A DNA stretch of 64,000 nt from Ensifer sp. IC4062 (GTDB lineage: Bacteria; Pseudomonadota; Alphaproteobacteria; Rhizobiales; Rhizobiaceae). Location: contig NZ_JADYVD010000021.1 in NCBI RefSeq assembly GCF_020193575.1, positions 57,828-121,827 of the forward strand, read 5' to 3'. Below, piece by piece: positions 18,431 through 26,443 of this stretch. The notes under the pieces were generated by a model. It worked only from the letters and a program-made list of their open reading frames with translations, did not search any database and was not told where the DNA came from. Numbering within the stretch: position 1 is the stretch's first letter; the number at the start of each line of letters is the position of its first letter. The position numbers were made by a program, and so were the translations under genes.

Positions 18431-20052
18431 CCATGCCTATAACTGAAACCGCGGTGGACGAAGGCACCTACGACTTCGTCATCGTCGGCGCCGGCTCGGC
18501 TGGCTGCGTACTCGCAAACCGGCTCTCGACTGATTCCAGGAACCGAGTGTTGCTGCTCGAGGCAGGCGGCAGCGACCGATACCACTGGGTCCATGTGCCG
18601 ATCGGCTATCTCTACTGTATGGGTAATCCGCGCACCGACTGGCTGATGAAGACGGCTCCTGAAGCCGGCCTCAACGGCCGTGCATTGAACTATCCGCGCG
18701 GCAAGGTGCTTGGTGGCTGCTCGTCTATCAACGGCATGATCTACATGCGCGGTCAGGCTGCCGACTATGACGGCTGGCGACAGGCGGGCAATGCCGGCTG
18801 GGGCTGGGACGACGTGTTGCCCTACTTCCTGAAGTCGGAGGACAATTACCGCGGCAAGTCGGCGATGCACGGGGCAGGCGGCGAGTGGCGCGTCGAGCGC
18901 CAGCGCCTCTCCTGGCCGATCCTCGACGCATTCCGCGATGCGGCGGAAGAGCTCGGGATTCCGAAGACCGACGACTTCAACAACGGCGACAACGAGGGTT
19001 CCGGCTATTTCGAGGTCAACCAGCGCGGTGGCGTGCGCTGGAACACAACAAAAGCGTTCCTGCGGCCGGCGATGAAACGCAAAAATCTGCGCGTCCTGAC
19101 CGGGGCCGAGACCGAAAGGCTGAATTTCGACGGCAAGATGGTCACTGGCGTGCGTTTCCGCATCGGCGGCCGCCTCTGCCTCGCTAATGCATCACGCGAA
19201 GTGGTATTGTCTGCCGGTGCCATCAACTCGCCAAAAATCCTGGAGCTGTCGGGCATCGGTCGACCAGACCTGCTGTCCGCCCTCGGCATTCCCGTCCACC
19301 ACGAACTTCAGGGCGTCGGCGAGAACCTTCAGGACCACCTGCAGATACGCACCGTCTTCAAGATCGAAGGCGCGCGCACACTGAACCAGCTTTATCACAA
19401 CCTCTTCAGCCGCGCCGGCATGGGTCTGCAATATGCCATTGGCCGATCCGGTCCGCTCTCAATGGCGCCGAGCCAGCTCGGGATCTTCGCCAGGAGCGAT
19501 CCGGCCGTCGCGACGGCCGATCTCGAATACCACGTCCAGCCGCTTAGTACGGACCGGCTCGGTGAGCCGTTGCACCGCTTTCCCGCTGTCACGGTGTCCG
19601 TCTGCAATCTCCGGCCGGAGAGCCGCGGCACGGTGCATGTCACCACACGTGATGCGGCACGGCCACCTGAAATCCGGCCAAATTATCTCTCCACCGCCGG
19701 CGACCGATTGCTTGCGGCGAAGTCGATCCGGCACGCCCGCAGCCTCATGGAAACGAAGGCGCTCGCGCGATTCCGGCCGCAGGAAATGCTTCCCGGCCGC
19801 GAACACGACAGCGATGAGGATCTGATCCGCCGCGCCGGCGACATTGCGACAACCATCTTTCATCCGGTCGGTACCTGCAAGATGGGGAGTGACCCGATGG
19901 CAGTGGTGGATCCGAAGCTGCGCGTGCACGGCATCGGCCGATTGCGTGTCGTCGACGCCTCCATCATGCCGACGATCGTCTCCGGGAACACGAACTCGCC
20001 GGTGATTATGATTGCGGAGAAGGCATCAGAAGCCATTCTGAAGCGGTTGTGA
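18427..20052 (+). CDS. GMC-family FAD oxidoreductase (choline dehydrogenase-like)
   Basis: The 541-residue flavoprotein has N-terminal FAD motif [20 protein letters not shown] signature 1 [15 protein letters not shown], and C-terminal [13 protein letters not shown] and [14 protein letters not shown] typical of the family. GMC enzymes oxidise primary or secondary alcohols to aldehydes or ketones. The GTG start overlaps the kinase stop by four bases; ATG at 18433 is an alternative. As last gene of the polyol operon it may act on a non-phosphorylated alcohol. Confidence 0.9.
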   Translation: MTMPITETAVDEGTYDFVIVGAGSAGCVLANRLSTDSRNRVLLLEAGGSDRYHWVHVPIGYLYCMGNPRTDWLMKTAPEAGLNGRALNYPRGKVLGGCSSINGMIYMRGQAADYDGWRQAGNAGWGWDDVLPYFLKSEDNYRGKSAMHGAGGEWRVERQRLSWPILDAFRDAAEELGIPKTDDFNNGDNEGSGYFEVNQRGGVRWNTTKAFLRPAMKRKNLRVLTGAETERLNFDGKMVTGVRFRIGGRLCLANASREVVLSAGAINSPKILELSGIGRPDLLSALGIPVHHELQGVGENLQDHLQIRTVFKIEGARTLNQLYHNLFSRAGMGLQYAIGRSGPLSMAPSQLGIFARSDPAVATADLEYHVQPLSTDRLGEPLHRFPAVTVSVCNLRPESRGTVHVTTRDAARPPEIRPNYLSTAGDRLLAAKSIRHARSLMETKALARFRPQEMLPGREHDSDEDLIRRAGDIATTIFHPVGTCKMGSDPMAVVDPKLRVHGIGRLRVVDASIMPTIVSGNTNSPVIMIAEKASEAILKRL

Positions 20053-20313
20053 GCATTACTCAAACGTGCTTGCCTGAAGGCGCCTTGGAGCACAGCCACG
20101 GGGCTGGAGCCCGCACCTCCGAGGACGTAGACTCGACCGCAGAATCCTGCAATGCCGAGGATCGATCTTGGCATTATGCGAACGCTTCAAGAGCGGCCGG
20201 TCGAGATTTTGGGGAGGCCAGGATAGACCCCGCATCCGAACACTCAGCCACACAACGGGTCTGCTTTGTGCAACTAATTCGGAAGTTCTGGGCGCTAGCG
20301 GCCAATGTTCGCG

Positions 20314-20368
20314 GTGGGTCGAAACGCGTCGATCGCAGCTTCCGAGGGTAAGGTCTGGAAGTGGTGCA
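20314..20368. repeat. 55-bp imperfect direct repeat, copy 1
   Basis: Matches 21333-21387 with about 90% identity: shared blocks include GAAACGCGTCGATC, GCAGCTTCCGAGG and TAAGGTCTGGAAG. The two copies flank the recombinase pseudogene in direct orientation, about 1 kb apart. Confidence 0.7.
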
Positions 20369-20487
20369 AACCTGCAGCTCGGCGGCATGTATGCATGTCC
20401 GCTTCTGGGATACTACCGTGCTCTGCTCAACGTGGGGCGCATAGCCGCTCGGCCGACCTGCTAAAACGGAAACATTCTCCCCAATAG

Positions 20488-20516
20488 GTGCGGCCCCGCG
20501 GGGTGCGGGGCCGCAC
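20488..20516. terminator. Strong GC-rich hairpin downstream of the recombinase pseudogene
   Basis: GTGCGGCCCCGC (20488-20499) pairs perfectly with GCGGGGCCGCAC (20505-20516) around a GGGGT loop. It sits five bases after the minus-strand stop of the recombinase relic and fits a terminator for that gene, although no T-run follows. Confidence 0.6.
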
Positions 20517-20520
20517 TCGG

Positions 20521-21150
20521 TCAAATCTCTGTATGCTCCGCTAGTTCCAGCGCATCCTCGATGTCCACACCAAGGTACCTGACTGTGTTCTCGATCTTGG
20601 TATCCGAGCAGGTTCTGGATTGCACGAAGATTGCCCGTCGCTTTGTAGATCATCGCGGCCGTCGTGCGTCGAAGCGAGTGTGTGCCGTAGTCTTCGCGTC
20701 TTAGCCCAATTGCAGTCACCCACTCATCGACCAATCGGGCATACTGGCGAGTGCTGAGATGATCGGCGTGATCAACTCGACTGGGAAAGGCGTAGTTGTC
20801 AATTGTTCCGCGTCTCCGTTCAAGCCATGCAAGCAGGCTTGCCCTGACTTCTGCCGTGATTTCGAACTGTGCGGAACGACCGGTCTTTTGCTGACGACCA
20901 TGGCGCGGCTTCGAATTTCTTGACCTGTGACGAGGGTTCCGATTTTTACCTTAACAAGATCGCAGCCTCGGAGCTTACTGTCGATTGCGAGATCGAACAG
21001 CGCGCGATCTCTCATGCGTCTTTCCCGATCGAGGAAGAAGCGGATCGCCCAAATCTGGCGCTGCTTTAAGGGCCTCTTGACGCCGACTTTTCGGCCCGCG
21101 TTCCAAGCCGGTCGTCCCAGTGCGTTTGGATCATATTGTGCAACACCCAT
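20521..21150 (-). pseudogene. Tyrosine recombinase (phage-type integrase), two frameshifts
   Basis: Reading leftwards from ATG at 21150, MGVAQYDPNALGRPAWNAGR runs in frame to RSRAMVV. A one-base loss near 20892 moves the frame to QFEITAEVRASLLAWLERR and on to GTHSLRRTTAAMIYKATG and NLLG. A second shift near 20605 is needed to reach KIENTVRYLGVDIEDALELA and the stop at 20521. The HxLR box and the tyrosine in VRYLGV are the expected catalytic residues of the family. About 205 residues when restored, a common short rhizobial plasmid recombinase. Inactive as it stands. Confidence 0.88.
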
Positions 21151-21332
21151 TTTTGTTCTCCTTTGACCAACATTGGCCGCGAGAAGAACTCGAGAGAACA
21201 GTGAGGGGGCGCCGACTGCCGGCCGTCCGCTGCTAGGAGGTGCAACACGAAAACCGGACACATGGCCGCCCGATGCCAAGGTCTGAAATTGGCGCCAAAG
21301 ACGACCTTTAGCTCCGCGGCTCTCGACGGCGG

Positions 21333-21387
21333 TAACGGGTGGAAACGCGTCGATCCGCAGCTTCCGAGGTAAGGTCTGGAAGCGGTG
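21333..21387. repeat. 55-bp imperfect direct repeat, copy 2
   Basis: Second copy of the repeat at 20314-20368, same orientation, with small indels. It lies upstream of the recombinase relic start, so the pair brackets the relic. Confidence 0.7.
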
Positions 21388-21573
21388 CATTGATGCCGTC
21401 GAAGCGTAGCTTGGCCGACGTCTGCTTTCGGGAAGACCCCACGCGGCGTCGATGGCCGATATGGCGGGCGCAATGCTGCCGTTAACAGACTTAAGCGTGG
21501 ACGTCGCCTCAGGGGGCGGACGGAATCGAAGCCGCCGTTCCCCGCCAATTCCCGCATAACTCAATCATCATCC

Positions 21574-21605
21574 CCCCGTCTAATCCGCGGGGATTTTGCT
21601 TTTTG
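21574..21605 (+). terminator. Possible rho-independent terminator
   Basis: CCCCG and CGGGG arms around an eight-to-nine-base loop are followed by ATTTTGCTTTTT. No intact rightward gene precedes it, so it may be a leftover of a deleted gene. Confidence 0.35.
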
Positions 21606-21923
21606 GCTGGCAGCGAGTTCGTGTCCAAAGATTCGATGGTTGCGGCTGTCTGCTCGTGCTTGCGCAAATCCGACGCCTATCCCCTCGCACGGTTTTGGTC
21701 GACCAGTGCCTAGCACCCCAACGAAGCGATAAGGTGAAGTTCGATAATCGCCGCAGCCACAAAGCATGCGAGGCATGCTTCAATGTGATGCCGATAAACT
21801 CTGGGATCGTGCGCAATTTACGGGGCAAGGGACAGGGTGTACTCTTTTCCAGAACCGCGGTGGCGACCTTTGATAGGCATGAAATTCCTTTTGACTGCGT
21901 GCAAGCCGCCCGGAGACACAGCG

Positions 21924-22373
21924 ATGAGCCTGACGCGACGTCATATGCTGGCCAGCACAATCGGGACAGCGGCATGTGCGGTTGCCCTGCTGGCGCCGAA
22001 GCATACCCGGGGAGCGGATGAGGTAGAGGACTTTCTCCTCCGTTTGACCGGGCGGAAGGCAACGCCTTCGAATCGGCTTCGCCTGGTGATGCCGGCGGAA
22101 TTCTCGACCGGTTATACGGTGCCTATGAGCATCTCGGTCGACAGTCCGATGACCGAGGCCGACCACGTCAAATCGGTCCGTGTATTCGCTCCGAAGAACC
22201 CGCTCGTCGAAGTGGTACAGTTCCATTTCGTTCCGGGGCGCAGCCTTCCCCGCGTCTCGACGCGCGTCCGGCTAGCCGCCCCGCAACACGTGCTGGCACT
22301 TGCTGAAATGAGCGACGGTAGCCTGCTGATGGCAAAGGCCTGGGTGGCTGTCGCTACCAATGGCTGTCTCTGA
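21924..22373 (+). CDS. soxY: SoxY-type thiosulfate oxidation carrier protein
   Basis: The 149-residue protein has a twin-arginine signal (SLTRRHMLASTIG) and a beta-sandwich region with SoxY features (VPMSISVDSPMTEADHVKSV, APKNPLVEVVQFHF). SoxY carries sulfur intermediates on a cysteine in a C-terminal GGCGG-type arm. Here the chain ends ATNGCL, keeping the cysteine (C148) but not the standard arm. The ATG at 21924 gives a proper Tat leader and is preferred over the in-frame ATG at 21837. SoxZ, its partner, is encoded 21 bases downstream. soxAXBCD are not in the window. Confidence 0.85.
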   Translation: MSLTRRHMLASTIGTAACAVALLAPKHTRGADEVEDFLLRLTGRKATPSNRLRLVMPAEFSTGYTVPMSISVDSPMTEADHVKSVRVFAPKNPLVEVVQFHFVPGRSLPRVSTRVRLAAPQHVLALAEMSDGSLLMAKAWVAVATNGCL

Positions 22374-22394
22374 AAGTTACGCAAGGAGGTAGGC

Positions 22395-22721
22395 GTGACC
22401 ACTCCCATACCCCGCGTGATGGTTCCGGGCTCGGTAAGAAAAAACGAGGTGTTCACGGTCAAGGCCATCATCCAGCACCAGATGGAGACGGGGCTGCGCA
22501 CCGATTCCGCGGGCAAGACGATCCCGCGGAAGATCATCAATCAGTTCGTCTGCCGCTACGGCGGGCTCGAGGTCTTCCGTACCGATCTGCATGAAGCCGT
22601 CTCGGCCAATCCGTTCCTTGAATTCCAGTTGCTCGCGACGGAAAACGGCCGCCTTGAGTTCTCCTGGCGGGAGGACGGCGGCGCGACCTATTCGCTGTTT
22701 CACGACATTTTGGTCACCTGA
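22395..22721 (+). CDS. soxZ: SoxZ-type sulfur oxidation protein
   Basis: The 108-residue immunoglobulin-like protein has no signal of its own, as expected because SoxZ is co-exported with SoxY. Motifs include EVFTVKAIIQHQMETGLRTD and the end LEFSWREDGGATYSL. Start is GTG at 22395 after AAGGAGGT. It forms the SoxYZ heterodimer that scaffolds sulfur oxidation intermediates in the periplasm. Confidence 0.88.
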   Translation: MTTPIPRVMVPGSVRKNEVFTVKAIIQHQMETGLRTDSAGKTIPRKIINQFVCRYGGLEVFRTDLHEAVSANPFLEFQLLATENGRLEFSWREDGGATYSLFHDILVT

Positions 22722-22722
22722 C

Positions 22723-23094
22723 ATGAAGCGGGAACGGGTGGCCGCCATTGTCTCGCGTGCGAAGGGTCTCGCGGCCGAAATCCGGTGGTTGCTCGGTCTT
22801 TCGCTTTCCGCGATCCTGCTTTTTCCCGAAGGTTCCGCTCCTGCGGACATCAGCCAAGGCGCGCAGATCGCCGCGACCTGCGCGTCCTGTCACGAACCAA
22901 CTGGCGGCGGGCAGGCCATCCCGCCGATTGCGGCATTGGACGAACAGGCTATCGTGAAAGCCATGCTCGCCTTTCGCGCAAGTGAAAGCCCCAGCCTTGT
23001 AATGCATGCGGTTGCATTGTCACTCAGTGACGACGAGCTGGCCGCAACAGCGCGCTATCTCGCTGACCGAGCCAACGCCGGGAGGCAGCCGTGA
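22723..23094 (+). CDS. Monoheme cytochrome c, flavocytochrome c / SoxE-type subunit
   Basis: The 123-residue protein has an N-terminal hydrophobic signal/anchor (residues about 22-42) and one haem site CASCH near residue 57. The C-terminal helix is LSDDELAATARYLADRAN, typical of c553/FccA-like cytochromes. It starts one base after the SoxZ stop and overlaps the flavoprotein gene by four bases, so it is most likely the cytochrome partner of that flavoprotein. FccA subunits of phototrophs can be diheme; this one is monoheme. Confidence 0.85.
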   Translation: MKRERVAAIVSRAKGLAAEIRWLLGLSLSAILLFPEGSAPADISQGAQIAATCASCHEPTGGGQAIPPIAALDEQAIVKAMLAFRASESPSLVMHAVALSLSDDELAATARYLADRANAGRQP

Positions 23095-24365
23095 CGGATT
23101 GGACGCGTCGCCAGATCGGCGGCCTGATCGGAGGAGCGCTGCTGGCGGTGGCCGCGCCACACATTGTTCGCGGTCAGGGACGGGCTAAGATTGTAGTGAT
23201 CGGCGGCGGCATCGGCGGCGCAACGGTTGCCCGATACCTCGGCGACATGAAATCGATTGACGTCACACTGGTCGAACCGAACTCCAACCACGTCACCTGC
23301 TTCTTCAGCAACCTCTATCTTGCCGGTCTTCGTTCGCTCGCCTCGCTGACTTTTGGCCTGGAGACGCTGGCCGAAGGCTACGGCATAACGATCATCCGCG
23401 ACAGCGCGGTGGCGATCGACCCCGTAGGAAGGGCTGTCGAACTTCGCGGCGGCACAAAGCTCTCCTATGACCGCCTCGTCGTCGCCCCGGGGGTCGCCTT
23501 CAAGTTCGGCGAGATCGAGGGCTATGATGAGGCAGCGGCAAAGATCATGCCGCATGCCTGGATTGCCGGACCCCAGAGTGAACTGCTGCGCCGGCAACTC
23601 GAAAGTATGGAAGACGGAGGTGTGTTCGTTATCGCTGCGCCTCCGAACCCGTTCCGTTGTCCGCCGGCCCCATATGAGCGAGCCTCGCTGGTCGCTTGCT
23701 ATTTCAAGCAGTTCAAACCGAGATCGAAGATACTCATTCTCGACGCGAAGGATAAGTTTTCGGGTCAGGAACTGTTTCAGGATGCTTGGTCGCGCCACTA
23801 TCCGGGCATGATTGAATGGCTACCGTCTCAGTTCACCGGGGCAATCAAAGCCGTAGATGTCGCGGCGCGATCGGTGGTGACAGAAGGCGAGACGTTCAGG
23901 GCGGCGGTCGCCAATATTATTCCGGCCCAGAAGGCGGGGCTCATCGGCGAGAAGGCAGGTCTCATTGACGCATCCGGCTGGTGCCCGGTCGATCCTGTGA
24001 CGTTCGAGTCGACATTGCAGCCCGGCATCCATGTCGTTGGCGACTCAATTATCGGCGGCGACATGCCGAAGTCTGCCTTCTCTGCCAACAGCCAGGCCAA
24101 AGCATGCGCTTTTGCCATTGCGGCTTCCCTCACGGGCTCGCCTCAGTTTCCGCCGCACCTGTTCAACTCGTGCTACACGTTTCTAGCGCCCGACGACGCT
24201 TTCACCAATGCTCTCACCTTCGCACCCGAGGGCGGAAGGATAAAGACCGTCAAAATGTTCATCAGCAAGGTGGGCGAGAGCGCTGAGGTCCGCCGCCGCA
24301 CCGCCCATCACGCCGTGGGCTGGTATTCCGCCTTCACTGCGGACGTGTTCGGCGGAGGCTCCTGA
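23091..24365 (+). CDS. soxF: Sulfide dehydrogenase flavoprotein subunit (FccB/SoxF)
   Basis: The 424-residue protein has a Tat leader (TRRQIGGLIGGALLA), FAD site IVVIGGGIGGATVARYL, a second nucleotide region, and the FCSD C-terminal domain with AGWYSAFT-like ending (AVGWYSAFTADVFG). Cysteines in HVTCFFSNLYLAG and FNSCYTFLAPDD are where flavocytochrome c proteins have conserved cysteines. It would oxidise sulfide or a sulfur intermediate in the periplasm and pass electrons to the cytochrome encoded upstream. Start GTG at 23091 overlaps the cytochrome stop. Confidence 0.9.
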   Translation: MTDWTRRQIGGLIGGALLAVAAPHIVRGQGRAKIVVIGGGIGGATVARYLGDMKSIDVTLVEPNSNHVTCFFSNLYLAGLRSLASLTFGLETLAEGYGITIIRDSAVAIDPVGRAVELRGGTKLSYDRLVVAPGVAFKFGEIEGYDEAAAKIMPHAWIAGPQSELLRRQLESMEDGGVFVIAAPPNPFRCPPAPYERASLVACYFKQFKPRSKILILDAKDKFSGQELFQDAWSRHYPGMIEWLPSQFTGAIKAVDVAARSVVTEGETFRAAVANIIPAQKAGLIGEKAGLIDASGWCPVDPVTFESTLQPGIHVVGDSIIGGDMPKSAFSANSQAKACAFAIAASLTGSPQFPPHLFNSCYTFLAPDDAFTNALTFAPEGGRIKTVKMFISKVGESAEVRRRTAHHAVGWYSAFTADVFGGGS

Positions 24366-24392
24366 AGGAACACCTGAACCTGCCGACCAGCG

Positions 24393-24612
24393 GTCTCTGA
24401 TGGATCCGGGTCTGGCATGCGCTGGAGCCGCATCGAATTCATACCGACGAGAACGTTCGATCCGGCATGAGGGCCGCCGCGAAAAACCGGGTTTCAGAAA
24501 TCCCGGGCCGCGGCAGTGCGATGAGATTGTAGCAAAAGGCGCAGAGGAGGTTGGCGAACGGTCCGGCGAACCGCGCGGGCCATGTCGACGACCCAAGGCA
24601 ATATCCGAAGCT
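24393..24612 (-). pseudogene. Relic of a CcoI-type copper ATPase C-terminus
   Basis: On the minus strand, about 24602-24565 encode LPWVVDMARAVRRT. A shifted frame encodes LLCAFCYNLIALP, and a third frame (24463-24393) encodes GSNVLVGMNSMRLQRMPDPD. These line up in order with the end of the intact CcoI at 36404-38590 (LPWIVDVARAVRRT, MWAFGYNLVALT, GSSILVVVNSLRLERLPDPG). At least two frameshifts break it and nothing upstream of the last domain remains. It lies between soxF and the convergent cytochrome gene. The flanking bases 24366-24392 and 24613-24695 show nothing else. Confidence 0.8.
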
Positions 24613-24695
24613 CGCCGTCAACATGCCTCCTCTTCCTCGCGCCGGTTCGGGTTCACGCAAGGATGGCCGTAGCGCTCGTCCGGACAGCGGCCGCC

Positions 24696-25166
24696 TTAAA
24701 ACTTGCCCGGCTGCAGCACCGAGCCGGTGTTAGACCACGTGATGTACGCTTCGAGCGCCTTCATTGCCTCGGATTCCGGATCAATCTTCACGCCCTGGTT
24801 CGGCTTCTCGATGCACCAGTTGATCATGTCGCGGAGGGTAGCGAACTTAGCGATCTGCGCTTGGAACTTCGGGAAGGATTGGGGGTGTGTATCGGACGCC
24901 ATGGGATGGCACATCGCGCAGGCCATGCCAGTTTTCGAAAGGTCGTCGGCAACACCTAGCTGCTCGGCCATCTTCTGATCGCCATGGAAGAGAAGGTCAC
25001 CCTTCCTGACCTCTTCCATGAACACTTCTTGATAAATCTTCAATTGCTCCGGCTTTACGGGATCTTTATGGGCGCTGGTCGGTCCCGCGCAAACGGCGGC
25101 AATGGCAATTCCCCCAATCAAAGGAAAGCGCCGCAGTGAACAGCGGATTTTCGAATGGGTTATCAT
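24696..25166 (-). CDS. Monoheme cytochrome c with SoxA/TsdA-like C-terminal motif
   Basis: The 156-residue protein has a signal peptide (cleavage near residue 32) and one haem site CAMCH (C83, C86, H87). After it, RDMINWCIEKPNQG followed by ESEAMKALEAYITW resembles the catalytic-cysteine region of SoxA and TsdA proteins, with C118 in the critical place. That resemblance is from memory of the families. Start ATG at 25166 follows GGAGGAAGG. It is the last gene of a leftward operon with the metallophosphoesterase (14-base gap) and the cupredoxin-like protein. A broken copy of its 3' part lies at 31635-31755. Confidence 0.85.
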   Translation of the reverse strand: MITHSKIRCSLRRFPLIGGIAIAAVCAGPTSAHKDPVKPEQLKIYQEVFMEEVRKGDLLFHGDQKMAEQLGVADDLSKTGMACAMCHPMASDTHPQSFPKFQAQIAKFATLRDMINWCIEKPNQGVKIDPESEAMKALEAYITWSNTGSVLQPGKF

Positions 25167-25179
25167 GACCCTTCCTCCG

Positions 25180-26319
25180 CTAACGATATGGCCACATGTT
25201 GTCGGCGATCCTTGGGCGAATAACCTCCGAAACATGCTTGTCATGGTCTTCCGGGGACTGCACGAAGACTTCCTTGCGTCCCCACATGATATATTCCGTT
25301 TCCAACTGGTCGTTTGCCGCCACATCGAGCTTGCTCCAGCCGACTCCATCATAGGGATCGCCGGGGTCGACACGGATCATCGGCTTGGTGAGCTTCGGCA
25401 AACCTTCCGGGGCATAGGGCCACGGCCAGGAGGTTGCCAGCATCCCTATCGAACGCAACGTCCCGATCTCGTTGTAGAGGACCTGGTGCACGTGACCGTG
25501 AATGTTCGTGACCTTGGCATAGGGTTTCAGTACCTCATGGACTTCGCGCCAGTCACGCACCCAGAAATTCCACGGCGGATAGTACTCGTAGAGCGGGTTA
25601 TGACTGAAGATGACGACGGGGCGCTGCTTGTCCCAGTCGGCGAGCGTCTTTTCCATCCAGTCGAGCTGATCCCGGCCGACGCCCGCCCATGGTCCGGCGA
25701 CGGTGCCGTCGAGTGTGGCCATATGGCCCATGCGCTCCTCGGGCGTCATGTTCTTGGCCGTCCAATAGTCCGGTCCGCGGCTGACGGTGTCCAGGCCAAT
25801 GAAGCGCACACCCTTGTGGTCGAAGGTCCAGTTGGGCTGGCCAAACAGCTCGCCCCATTTTTTGCCCATGTCGAGGTACCAATCGTGCTCGCCGGGGATG
25901 TAATGTTTCGGGATCTTGATCTCCTTCAGCAGGTCGACGCCGAGTTCCAGCTCCTCGATCTTTCCAAGTTGGGCCAGGTCACCACCGAAAATCAGGAAAT
26001 CGGCCGGCGGATCCATCGCCTGGACTTCTTGGGCCGCGCGCACCACCTTATCTACGAAGCGTGTGTTCAGGGATCTTGGATAGAGATGGGTGTCGGAGAT
26101 CCAGGCAAACTTGAAGGGAGTCTCGGCCGCGTGCGCGATGTCGAGCGTGTTGAGCAGCGGCCACCAGGCGAAGGCCTGGCCGACAGTTGCCGCGCCGAAT
26201 ACCAGGGATCCGTGAATAAAGGTGCGGCGGGTAATTTTCAGTGAGTCGTCGGGCCGAACCCCTTCGGGTTGCAGTACCGAATGCATTTCGCGACGTATGC
26301 GATCAAGCTCGTCGGACAT
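25180..26319 (-). CDS. Tat-exported calcineurin-type metallophosphoesterase
   Basis: The 379-residue protein has a twin-arginine leader beginning about residue 29 (KITRRTFIHGSLVFGAATVG). The metallophosphoesterase metal-site motifs follow in order: ISDTH, FGGDLAQLG, PGEHDWY, IFSHNPL and HGHVHQV. The third motif is usually GNHD; here asparagine is replaced by glutamate. The first 28 residues before the RR motif are unusually long and charged. Start at 26319 is set by GGAGGA. Its place between a cytochrome and a cupredoxin-like protein suggests a periplasmic role tied to electron transport; substrate unknown. Confidence 0.85.
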   Translation of the reverse strand: MSDELDRIRREMHSVLQPEGVRPDDSLKITRRTFIHGSLVFGAATVGQAFAWWPLLNTLDIAHAAETPFKFAWISDTHLYPRSLNTRFVDKVVRAAQEVQAMDPPADFLIFGGDLAQLGKIEELELGVDLLKEIKIPKHYIPGEHDWYLDMGKKWGELFGQPNWTFDHKGVRFIGLDTVSRGPDYWTAKNMTPEERMGHMATLDGTVAGPWAGVGRDQLDWMEKTLADWDKQRPVVIFSHNPLYEYYPPWNFWVRDWREVHEVLKPYAKVTNIHGHVHQVLYNEIGTLRSIGMLATSWPWPYAPEGLPKLTKPMIRVDPGDPYDGVGWSKLDVAANDQLETEYIMWGRKEVFVQSPEDHDKHVSEVIRPRIADNMWPYR

Positions 26320-26443
26320 GACGAATCCTCCTCTCAGGCCGAAAAGAAGAACTCGGCCCCACAGAGGCAGACATGGCATGTAAGCCAGTCAGTGCTTTTC
26401 TTGTTCTTTACTTTGCTTTTCTCACGCCGACACGTTACTCGTG

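Larger units (their letters stand above)
20053..20520. other. Intergenic stretch with one repeat copy and a hairpin
   Basis: No intact gene is visible in these 470 bases. They contain the first copy of a 55-base direct repeat (20314-20368) and a GC-rich hairpin (20488-20516), and mark the boundary between the polyol operon and recombinase debris. Confidence 0.5.
21151..21923. other. Intergenic stretch with repeat copy and a tRNA-end-like relic
   Basis: No intact gene is seen in about 770 bases before soxY. Contents: repeat copy 2 (21333-21387), a minus-strand stretch around 21545-21510 resembling a tRNA T-arm plus acceptor strand but with one extra base, and a hairpin with a T-rich tail at 21574-21605. 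An in-frame upstream ATG (21837) exists for soxY but lacks a ribosome site. Confidence 0.45.
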
